DNA of 12,362 bases, taken from Planctomycetaceae bacterium. Its GTDB lineage: Bacteria > Planctomycetota > Planctomycetia > Pirellulales > UBA1268. The stretch lies in contig SXWC01000022.1 of assembly GCA_005789975.1 (NCBI GenBank), positions 1 through 12,362 of the forward strand, given 5' to 3'. Within the stretch, counting starts at the first letter, position 1, and each line of letters opens with the position of its first letter. The notes under the pieces are model-generated. The model was not told where the DNA came from. It searched no databases and worked only from the letters and a program-made list of their open reading frames with translations. Position numbers and translations under genes: made by a program. Positions 6,550-12,362 of the stretch are shown here, one piece after another.

Positions 6550-7931
6550 CTCCCGCAGCGATTCGGGCCGATGTCCTGCGGATCCGCAGCGCCGCGGTCG
6601 ACGCCGTGCAGCCGGAGTCGCTCGTGCTTTCGAGGCTGACGCTCGCCGATGGTGGACTCCTCATCGCCGGCGGCGCGTGGACGGCCCCCGTGCCCCTGCG
6701 CGGCAGGGTGCTCGTGGTGGGGGGCGGCAAGGCGGCCGCCGGTGTCGCCGCCGCGGTCGAGCGGGTGCTCGCGCCGGCGATCTCGCAGGGCCTTCCCCTG
6801 GCCGGTCTCGTGAGCGTGCCCGAGGGTTCTGGCCGGCGGCTGGGCCATGTCGAGGTCCGCGAAACCCGCCCCCGGGCGGCGAACCTGCCGACTCAGGCGG
6901 CCGTCGCGGCCACCCGGGAGATGCGGGGCATGCTCGCCGAACTCACCCCCGGCGACCTGGCGATCGTGGTCGTCACGGGCGGTGGTTCGGCGCTCGTCGA
7001 AGAGCCGCGCGATGGCGTCTCGCTGGCCGGCATGATCGCGCTTGCCCGTGAGCTCTCGGCTGCCGGTGCCGGCATCCGCGACCTCAACACCGTGCGACGG
7101 TCGCTCAGCCTGGTGAAGGCCGGAGGCCTGGCCCGGGCGTGCCCGGCCGGTCGGCTGGTGACGCTCGTGCTCTCCGACATCATCGGAGACCCTCTCGACC
7201 TGATCGCGTCGGGGCCCTGCATGCCGGTCAACGCCGAGCCCGCCGCCGCCCTCGGCGTGCTGAAAAGGCATGCGTGCCTCGACATCGATCCGGCGATCAC
7301 GCGGCTGCTCGAGCGGGAGGCGGCGGCGACGACACCGGCCGCGTGTGGGGCCTCCGGCGGCGACTGGACGACGCCGCTGGGCTGCCGCGTGAGCCATGTC
7401 CTGCTCGCCACGAACGCCACGGCGGTCGAGGCCGCGGCCGCGATGGCCCGCCGGCTCGGCTACGACACGGCCGTGCGACCGCCCGCTGCCGGAGAAGAGT
7501 CTGCCGATGACGTGGGCGGCCGTCTCGCGCGGGATGCGGCGCGGCTCGTGGATGCGGCTGCGGCGGACGGTCGCCCGCGGGCGATCGTCGAAGGGGGCGA
7601 GGCGACGGTCGTCCTGCCGCGCGATCACGGCCGTGGCGGCCGTAATCAGCAAACGGTCCTGGCAACGCTCGCCGCCTGGGACGGCGCCTGGCCTCCGGGG
7701 CTGGCGGTGGCGAGCATCGGCACTGATGGCGAGGATGGGCCGACCGACGCCGCCGGAGGCGTGGTGGATGCCGGGGTGGCGGCCCTGGTGGCCGGACGGC
7801 GGCGCGGCGTGAAGAGCGCCCTTGGCCGGTGCGACGCCCACCCGCTGCTCGCCGCCGCGGGCGGCCTGATCCGCACCGGGCCGACCGGCACCAACGTGGC
7901 CGACCTGCGGATGATCCTCGCCCGCCCCTGA
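6546..7931 (+). CDS. Glycerate 2-kinase (MOFRL/DUF4147 family)
   Basis: This enzyme phosphorylates D-glycerate with ATP to 2-phosphoglycerate in the cytosol, feeding glycolate, hydroxypyruvate or serine carbon into glycolysis. It has 461 aa, a normal length for the family. The N-terminal DUF4147 domain shows VLVVGGGKAA (55-64, Lys62), VVTGGGSALVEEP (142-154), IRDLNTVRRSLSLVKAGGLA (177-196) and LSDIIGDPLDLIASGP (209-224). The C-terminal MOFRL domain shows VEGGEATV (348-355), GRGGRNQQTVLA (362-373), GTDGEDGPTDAAGG (392-405) and TGPTGTNVADL (444-454). The family usually has GGRNQE; here the Glu position is Gln, which should not abolish activity. The start ATG overlaps the upstream stop by 4 bases (ATGA). 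The open frame before it overlaps the upstream gene and is a shadow. Confidence 0.93.
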   Translation: MTPAAIRADVLRIRSAAVDAVQPESLVLSRLTLADGGLLIAGGAWTAPVPLRGRVLVVGGGKAAAGVAAAVERVLAPAISQGLPLAGLVSVPEGSGRRLGHVEVRETRPRAANLPTQAAVAATREMRGMLAELTPGDLAIVVVTGGGSALVEEPRDGVSLAGMIALARELSAAGAGIRDLNTVRRSLSLVKAGGLARACPAGRLVTLVLSDIIGDPLDLIASGPCMPVNAEPAAALGVLKRHACLDIDPAITRLLEREAAATTPAACGASGGDWTTPLGCRVSHVLLATNATAVEAAAAMARRLGYDTAVRPPAAGEESADDVGGRLARDAARLVDAAAADGRPRAIVEGGEATVVLPRDHGRGGRNQQTVLATLAAWDGAWPPGLAVASIGTDGEDGPTDAAGGVVDAGVAALVAGRRRGVKSALGRCDAHPLLAAAGGLIRTGPTGTNVADLRMILARP

Positions 7932-7939
7932 CGTGCGGA

Positions 7940-8560
7940 TCATGCGGCCTTCGTGGCCGCCTTGTAGAGATACGGGTTCATCGTCGGGTCGTTGTACATC
8001 TTCATCTGGCGGAAGACCCGCAAGGGCCGCTCGCCGGCGAAGATCTCGGCGAGCAGCCGGTCGGTCGAATCGACCAGATGCTGCCGCTGGAGATCGAGGA
8101 TCGCAAGCCGCCCCGCCGCCTTCTCGACGTGCTCCGGTGTCGCATCCTTCCGCTCGATCTGCTCCCGCATGTGGTAGCGGCGCAACTCGAGGATCGAGAG
8201 CCGGTCGATGGCGGCGCCGGGAGTCTCGGTGGCGGCCGGTGCCGACGAAGCCGCCACGATGCCACGGCCGGCGAGTTCCGCGATCAGCCAATCGTCCACC
8301 TTCTCGATGCAGTCGTTGCGGAGCTGGTTGTAGCGATCGATCGCCCGTTTCACCTGGGCGATGCGTCCGTCGGTGACGTTGGGCGAGCGGGCGATGTCTT
8401 CCTCGTGCCAGAGCAGGAAGTTGTAGCGGTGCAGGTCGCAGATTCTGCCCCGGAGCTCCTCCTCGGAGTGGTCGGGCTCGAAGTGATGCCAGTGATCGAC
8501 GAGGTGCGAGAGGAGGGCATCGATCGTGGCGAGGTCGGTCGGCGGGCTGTGCTTCGTCAT
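7940..8560 (-). CDS. DUF4254 family protein
   Basis: This 206-aa helical protein of unknown function matches the DUF4254 pattern. Conserved-looking blocks are LHRYNFLLWHEEDIAR (43-58), DRLSILELRRYHMREQIER (119-137), and the C-terminal run FRQMKMYNDPTMNPYLYK (183-200). A low-complexity Ala/Ser/Pro stretch at about 100-116 separates the two helical halves. There is no signal peptide or membrane helix. The ATG at 8560 has AGGAG about 10 nt upstream. It lies 65 bp downstream of the ketoacyl synthase on the same strand and is probably the last gene of that operon. It converges with the glycerate kinase, with only 8 bp between the stops and no terminator visible. As far as I recall, relatives often sit near lipid or surface-sugar genes, but that is weak support for a role. 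Confidence 0.85.
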   Translation of the reverse strand: MTKHSPPTDLATIDALLSHLVDHWHHFEPDHSEEELRGRICDLHRYNFLLWHEEDIARSPNVTDGRIAQVKRAIDRYNQLRNDCIEKVDDWLIAELAGRGIVAASSAPAATETPGAAIDRLSILELRRYHMREQIERKDATPEHVEKAAGRLAILDLQRQHLVDSTDRLLAEIFAGERPLRVFRQMKMYNDPTMNPYLYKAATKAA

Positions 8561-8625
8561 GGCGGGGGGCTCCTGTCGGGAAGGCATGTCGGGGAGTGCG
8601 GGGGGATCTTGAGCGGCCGCGACCC

Positions 8626-9861
8626 TCAGGCGGCGCGGAACACGAGACAGAGGTTCGAACCGCCGAAGCCGAACGAGTTGCTCGCGGCGACCTGCACCCG
8701 ACGGGGGCGGGCGACGAGGGGCACATGATCGAGCCGGCATTGCGGGTCGGGGTGGTCGAGGTTCACCGTGGGGGGGACGGTCTGCCGTTCGATCGCGACA
8801 AGGCAGGCCAACGCCTCGAAGGCCGCGGCGCCGCTGATCATGTGGCCCGACACGCTCTTGGTCGAACTCACCGGCACGCTGTCGGTCGCGTCACCCAGCG
8901 CCATGCGGATGGCGCCGGCCTCGGCGACGTCCCCCACGGGCGTGCCCGCAGCGTGCGCGTTGATGTAGTCGACCTCGTCGGGGCCGAGGGCTGCGTCGTC
9001 GAGCGCCGCGACGATCGCCGCGGCGGCATTCACGGGATCGGCGCTCGGAATCACCATGTGGACACCGTCGCTCGACATGCCGACGCCGGCGAGTTCGCCG
9101 CGAATCCGTGCCCCCCGGCCGCGGGCCTCGGACTTCCGCTCGAGCACGAAGAACGCCCCGCCCTCGCCCATCACGAAGCCGTCCCGATCGCCGTCGAAGG
9201 GCCGCGATGCCCTGGCGGGATCGTCGCTCCGCCGCGACAGGGCCCGGAGGTTGTAAAACGCCGCGATCGCCGTGGGGCTGAGGATGTCGCAGCCCCCCAC
9301 CAGGCAGGCGTCAACCCAGCCGGATTCGATCCAGGTGCGGCCCATCGCCAGCGCGTAGCCGCTCGACGCGCAGGCGGCGGCCACCGTCACGGCGGGGCCG
9401 GCAAGATCGAGCCGGCCTGCGAGGGTGTGCACGAGCGTCCGTTCGCGGGAGGCGCTGAAGACCCGGTCGCCACCGTCGAGAAAGTCGAGTTCCCAGGTCT
9501 TGAGATGCTCCGCACCCAGCCCGAGAACGAGCCCGATCCTGGGCCCATCGCCGCACGGCAGGCCGGCATCGGCCAGCGCCGCGGCGAGCGGCCCGAGGCA
9601 GAGTCGCTCGAGTCGATCGAGCGACAGAAACTCCTCCGTCGTGAGGCCGCAGACGCCCGGCGGGGGGACGGGGATTTCGGTGACCGGGGCGGCAAACTGC
9701 ACGGCCTCCCGCGCATGCCGGCCGGGGTCGATCGCCCGCACGCCCGAGCGGCCAGCGAGCAGGTTGTCGGCGATCTCGTCGAAACCGCAGCCCAGGGGAG
9801 AAGCCGCCCCGATGCCCGTCACGACCACGGGATCCCGGCGGCGATGGTCGCGTGCGTTCAT
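8626..9861 (-). CDS. Beta-ketoacyl-ACP synthase, FabF/KAS II-like
   Basis: This enzyme catalyses decarboxylative Claisen condensation of an acyl group with malonyl-ACP, in fatty acid or polyketide synthesis. It has 411 aa, the full family length. It begins with VVVTGIGAASPLG (12-24). The nucleophile is Cys164 in TVAAACASSGYAL, the first catalytic His is His303 in NAHAAGTPVGD, Lys335 is in SSTKSVSGH, and the second His is His340. The C-terminus has SNSFGFGGSNLCLVF (394-408). The catalytic set is complete, but the motif around His303 differs from the usual NAHGTSTP. The ATG at 9861 overlaps the stop of the cysteine-less KS-like gene (ATGA), so the two are probably made in equal amounts and may pair as KS and chain-length factor. 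I give no gene symbol because a housekeeping FabF role is doubtful in this setting. Confidence 0.92.
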   Translation of the reverse strand: MNARDHRRRDPVVVTGIGAASPLGCGFDEIADNLLAGRSGVRAIDPGRHAREAVQFAAPVTEIPVPPPGVCGLTTEEFLSLDRLERLCLGPLAAALADAGLPCGDGPRIGLVLGLGAEHLKTWELDFLDGGDRVFSASRERTLVHTLAGRLDLAGPAVTVAAACASSGYALAMGRTWIESGWVDACLVGGCDILSPTAIAAFYNLRALSRRSDDPARASRPFDGDRDGFVMGEGGAFFVLERKSEARGRGARIRGELAGVGMSSDGVHMVIPSADPVNAAAAIVAALDDAALGPDEVDYINAHAAGTPVGDVAEAGAIRMALGDATDSVPVSSTKSVSGHMISGAAAFEALACLVAIERQTVPPTVNLDHPDPQCRLDHVPLVARPRRVQVAASNSFGFGGSNLCLVFRAA

Positions 9862-10742
9862 GCCGCGGCCCTCAGGGGCATGCCGGGCTTCGAACGAGCG
9901 AGCGGCCCTGCGGCCACGCGGATCTGGGCACCCCAGGGGCAGGTCAAGGACCAGGCCGCGAGCGCCGAGCCCGACGCGCACATCTCGAGGGCACGGGTGA
10001 ACGAGGCAAGATCGCCCCGGGCAGAAGCCACCCCGTCTGTGGCCGCATGCAGCGCGAGCGTGAGCTGGGCCGGATGGGCCACGGCGGCCGGAGCGACGAG
10101 CATCGCCAGCGCCCGGCAGACGGGATCGTCGGTCGGTGCGCCGGTGGCGTCGAGCACCGGTTCGGCCGCCCATTCCGTGACGATGAGCCAGGCGGCATCG
10201 CATCCCGCGGCCGCCCCCGACTCGAAGAGCGAGAGGGCCGCGAAGAGTCCTTCGGACAGGGCATCGGGACCGCCCCCCACGCCGAAGTGCGGCCCGTGCA
10301 TCCCGAGCCCCACGCTCAACGCTCCGGCGAGCGAATGGAGCGAGCACTGCGGCACGAGGTGGGGCGAGACCATGACACCGCCGCCGACGCGAAGCTGGGC
10401 GAGCGATCGCGCGGTGGCGATCCGCCCCGCCTGGCAGGGGGCCGCGATCACGCCACAGCGGGTGAAATCGATCGGCGGGGAGAGCGTCGAGATGGCCGCC
10501 AGCACGGCGCGTACCGCCACGACCGTGTGCTCGTCGCAGTGGCGGAGGAATCTCGCGGGCAGCGGCGGTGCGGGGGGTGGCGACGGCTCGTCGCGGAGCG
10601 CGGTGATGTCGGAGTACCGAGCCTCGAAGGAGGCATGGCAGCGAATCGCACAGACGGGCCGACGGGGGATCGGGGGTGGTGCAGGCATCGTGCAACGGTC
10701 CCGGTTCGCGGGCGAGAGAGTCGGAGCGACGAGGTCGGTCAC
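9858..10742 (-). CDS. Ketoacyl-synthase-like protein lacking the active-site Cys (chain-length-factor-like)
   Basis: This 294-aa protein resembles the N-terminal half of a ketoacyl synthase (Ketoacyl-synt_2-like). The recognisable core is VSPHLVPQCSLHSLAGALS (125-143), then GMHGPHFGVGGGPDALSEGL (147-166). Ordinary synthases have a Cys-Ala-Ser around the position of Pro159; here the Cys is gone, and it is not the Gln of classical chain-length factors either. The C-terminal His/Lys motifs of a full synthase are also missing. It probably acts as a non-catalytic partner of the adjacent KS. The GTG at 10742, 8 nt after the ACP stop, gives the longest product; an ATG at 10688 would give 276 aa. Neither has a strong ribosome site. 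The N-terminal 65 residues are proline-rich and poorly conserved-looking. Confidence 0.78.
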   Translation of the reverse strand: MTDLVAPTLSPANRDRCTMPAPPPIPRRPVCAIRCHASFEARYSDITALRDEPSPPPAPPLPARFLRHCDEHTVVAVRAVLAAISTLSPPIDFTRCGVIAAPCQAGRIATARSLAQLRVGGGVMVSPHLVPQCSLHSLAGALSVGLGMHGPHFGVGGGPDALSEGLFAALSLFESGAAAGCDAAWLIVTEWAAEPVLDATGAPTDDPVCRALAMLVAPAAVAHPAQLTLALHAATDGVASARGDLASFTRALEMCASGSALAAWSLTCPWGAQIRVAAGPLARSKPGMPLRAAA

Positions 10743-10750
10743 GGCGAACG

Positions 10751-11017
10751 TCAGGCAGCCTGGCTGCCGGCCTTGGCGGCGAGTTTGCGATCGAGCACGT
10801 CGAGCATGTCGCCCACGGTCGTGATGTCCTCCAGCAGTTCGGTCTCGATCTGGATGCCGAACCGGCTCTCGATGTGGAGCACGAGCCCGGCCATGTCGAG
10901 CGAATCGAGGTTCAGCCCTTCACGAAGCGAGGTCGAATCCTGCAGGCCGGTGTAGGTCTCGCCGGTTTCCTTTTCGAGGAGTTCGTGGACGACGGCCGAC
11001 AGTTCCTGGCGATTCAT
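10751..11017 (-). CDS. Acyl carrier protein
   Basis: This 88-aa carrier protein carries the growing acyl chain on a phosphopantetheine arm. The attachment site is Ser39 in LNLDSLDMAGLVLHIE, the DSL motif of ACPs. The surrounding four-helix pattern and acidic character (GIQIETELLEDITTVGDMLD, 54-73) fit. The tail AAKAGSQAA is slightly longer than in housekeeping ACPs. The ATG at 11017 has GGAGG 10 nt upstream, a good ribosome site. It is the first gene of the ACP, KS-like, KS unit and is most likely dedicated to those synthases rather than the general AcpP, since the usual fabG-acpP-fabF neighbours are absent. Confidence 0.93.
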   Translation of the reverse strand: MNRQELSAVVHELLEKETGETYTGLQDSTSLREGLNLDSLDMAGLVLHIESRFGIQIETELLEDITTVGDMLDVLDRKLAAKAGSQAA

Positions 11018-11089
11018 GGGGCGTGCCTCCAAAGCGGGTGGTCGGATGGGGGCGGGAGGGTAGCGGAAGGTTCCGGGTCGGCGAAGAGC

Positions 11090-11118
11090 AAAAAACCCTG
11101 TATTCTGTCGGGGCAGGG
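11090..11118. promoter_or_regulatory. A-tract and short dyad between the ACP and VanZ-like genes
   Basis: The 143-bp divergent gap (11018-11160) contains six A residues (11090-11095) followed by CCCTG (11096-11100) and its inverted copy CAGGG (11114-11118), with 13 nt between. TATTCT at 11101-11106 is a weak plus-strand -10 candidate for the VanZ-like gene, but no -35 match is visible. It is the only AT-richer patch in the gap, so promoters or an operator for either gene could lie here. Support is weak. Confidence 0.25.
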
Positions 11119-11160
11119 AGACTCCGCCGTACACCCGCTCCTTCTTCACGCGGACCCGAG

Positions 11161-11574
11161 ATGCCAATCCCAGGATCTGCTCCCCGCCCCTCCCGCATGC
11201 ATCAGGGGCTCGCTCTGTGCACCGCGGCCTACGCCGCCGTCCTCGTGTTCGCCACGCACTACCCTCGGCCGGAGGAACTCCTCGGCCCGAACGCCCCGTC
11301 CGACAAGACGCTCCACTTCCTCGCCTATGCGGCGCTGGCAACGCTCGCCGGCGCGACGCTCGTCGTGTCGGGCCGTTGGAAGGTGTGGACAGCCTGCTTG
11401 CTCGGGGCCGTGATGGCGGCCTTCGGTGTCGTCGATGAGGTCACGCAGCCGCTGTTCAGCAGGTCGGCGGAGCCGCTCGACTGGGCCTACGACTGCGTCG
11501 GCATCGCGGCAGGACTGGCGGCCGTCGCCGTCGTCGCGTTCACGAACGTGAGGCACGGCCACCCGGGTCAGTAG
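11161..11574 (+). CDS. VanZ-like family membrane protein
   Basis: This small inner-membrane protein of 137 aa has about four hydrophobic segments: near 17-32, 50-69, 76-92 and 110-128. The VanZ-like signature is visible as [13 protein letters not shown] (47-59) and, after the third helix, D92-E93-x-x-Q96 followed by [14 protein letters not shown] (101-114). Function is not established for most members. VanZ itself gives low-level teicoplanin resistance, but this small, widespread subgroup should not be called a resistance gene. The ATG at 11161 has only a weak GGAC/GAG upstream; an ATG at 11197 would remove 12 mostly polar residues and is a fair alternative. Its 3' end overlaps the convergent UXS-like gene by 7 bp. 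Confidence 0.82.
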   Translation: MPIPGSAPRPSRMHQGLALCTAAYAAVLVFATHYPRPEELLGPNAPSDKTLHFLAYAALATLAGATLVVSGRWKVWTACLLGAVMAAFGVVDEVTQPLFSRSAEPLDWAYDCVGIAAGLAAVAVVAFTNVRHGHPGQ

Positions 11575-12362
11575 TTGGGCGTCGGGGCGCGGAAGTCCGC
11601 GATCCTCACCGACTTGAACCACTCGATCGTCCTGGCCAGCCCCTCGCGGAGTGGAACCGTGGGCTCCCAGCCGAGATGCTGTTTCGCCAGCGTGATGTCG
11701 GGCCGCCGCCGCTCCGGATCATCGACGGGCAGGGGCTTCTCGATCAGTTGAGAACGCGATCCCGTGAGTTCGACCGTCAGTTCGGCGAGTTGCCGGATGG
11801 TGAACTCGCCCGGATTGCCGATGTTCACCGGCCCGATGAAATCGTCGGGGCCGTTCATCATCCGCAGCATGCCTTCGACGAGGTCGTCACGGTAGCAGAA
11901 GCTGCGGGTCTGGGCCCCCGAGCCGAAGATCGTGATCGGTTCGCCCGCCAGCGCCTGGCGGATGAAGTTGGAGACGACGCGGCCGTCGAAGGGATGCATC
12001 CGCGGCCCGTACGTGTTGAAGATCCGCACGATCCGCACGTTGACGCCGTTGGCACGGTGGTAATCCATGAACAGCGTTTCTGCGACACGTTTCCCTTCGT
12101 CGTAGCACGATCGGATACCGATCGGATTCACATTGCCCCAATAGCTTTCCGGTTGGGGGTGGACGTGCGGATCGCCGTAGATTTCGCTGGTGCTCGCAAG
12201 CAGGATTCTGGCGCCGCATCGCTTGGCCATTCCGAGCATGTTGATTGAGCCCAAAACCGAGGTTTTGATTGTCTTGATCGGATTGAATTGATAATGCCCA
12301 GGCGCTGCTGGGCAAGCCATGTGGTAGATCTGGTCAACTTCCAAAAAAATCGGAAGGGTCAC
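11568..12362 (-). CDS. UDP-glucuronate decarboxylase-like SDR (UDP-xylose synthase type), N-terminus outside window
   Basis: This is the C-terminal 265 codons of an extended short-chain dehydrogenase. The best match from memory is UDP-glucuronate decarboxylase, which uses bound NAD to make UDP-xylose in the cytosol for surface polysaccharides. Diagnostic stretches are [20 protein letters not shown] at the window edge, [14 protein letters not shown] (catalytic Ser/Thr region), [19 protein letters not shown] with the YxxxK pair, [20 protein letters not shown] and [19 protein letters not shown]. The Rossmann GxxGxxG lies beyond 12362, so the GTG at the edge is an internal Val, not a start. A related dTDP-glucose dehydratase is less likely given the [14 protein letters not shown] and [13 protein letters not shown] motifs. 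Third-position GC falls markedly towards the window edge. Confidence 0.9.
   Translation of the reverse strand: MTLPIFLEVDQIYHMACPAAPGHYQFNPIKTIKTSVLGSINMLGMAKRCGARILLASTSEIYGDPHVHPQPESYWGNVNPIGIRSCYDEGKRVAETLFMDYHRANGVNVRIVRIFNTYGPRMHPFDGRVVSNFIRQALAGEPITIFGSGAQTRSFCYRDDLVEGMLRMMNGPDDFIGPVNIGNPGEFTIRQLAELTVELTGSRSQLIEKPLPVDDPERRRPDITLAKQHLGWEPTVPLREGLARTIEWFKSVRIADFRAPTPNY

Noticed and set aside
6372..8726. 784-aa minus-strand open frame across the kinase and DUF4254 genes
   Set aside because: Runs antisense to the kinase and out of frame with DUF4254; Arg/His/Pro-rich without recognisable domains.
8596..10824. 742-aa plus-strand open frame across the KS genes
   Set aside because: Antisense to two recognisable KS-family genes; no motif of its own.
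8626..11017. Ladderane lipid cluster
   Set aside because: Ladderane loci of anammox bacteria carry many more genes, such as desaturase-like and radical SAM enzymes; none is in the window.
11161..11574. Glycopeptide resistance gene
   Set aside because: Only the small VanZ-like domain is present, with no other van genes; this family is widespread and mostly of unknown role.

Overview
The window is GC-rich (roughly two thirds G+C, with strong G/C bias at third codon positions) and densely packed, with short or overlapping gene junctions. No single marker fixes the taxon. The combination of a fused RibBA, a DUF4254-type protein, a UDP-xylose synthase-type SDR and an ACP/ketoacyl-synthase cassette, together with the coding style, suggests a member of the Planctomycetota (Pirellulales-like). 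This is an inference. No rRNA, tRNA, CRISPR array, insertion sequence or phage gene was seen.

Left block (1-4280, minus strand): a peptide-type ABC importer operon in the order lipoprotein substrate-binding protein, OppB/YejB-type permease, OppC/YejE-type permease, then the start of an ATPase. The genes are separated by 2 nt, a 1-base TGATG overlap and 4 nt. The ATPase loses homology just before its Walker A motif, at about position 116, and the first ~115 bases are unrelated sequence. This is either a real truncation or an assembly join.

Middle block (4348-7931): ribBA (minus strand) makes the two precursors of riboflavin. It has a TATAAT box upstream and a hairpin directly after its stop codon. 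Diverging from it is a two-gene plus-strand unit with an ATGA overlap: a 284-aa protein I do not recognise and a MOFRL-family glycerate 2-kinase.

Right block (7940-11017, minus strand): an acyl carrier protein, a ketoacyl-synthase-like protein without the active-site cysteine, a complete FabF-type ketoacyl synthase and a DUF4254 protein. They look co-transcribed. The first three resemble the minimal set (ACP, chain-length-factor-like partner, KS) of a type II polyketide or specialised fatty acid system. No ketoreductase, dehydratase or acyltransferase lies in the window, so those steps would come from general fatty acid synthesis or from genes outside it. This is the best candidate for an uncharacterised pathway.

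Right edge (11161-12362): a small VanZ-like membrane protein (plus strand) converges on, and overlaps by 7 bp, the 3' end of a UDP-glucuronate decarboxylase-like gene (minus strand) that runs off the window. The part of that gene nearest the edge has clearly lower GC3 than its 3' part.
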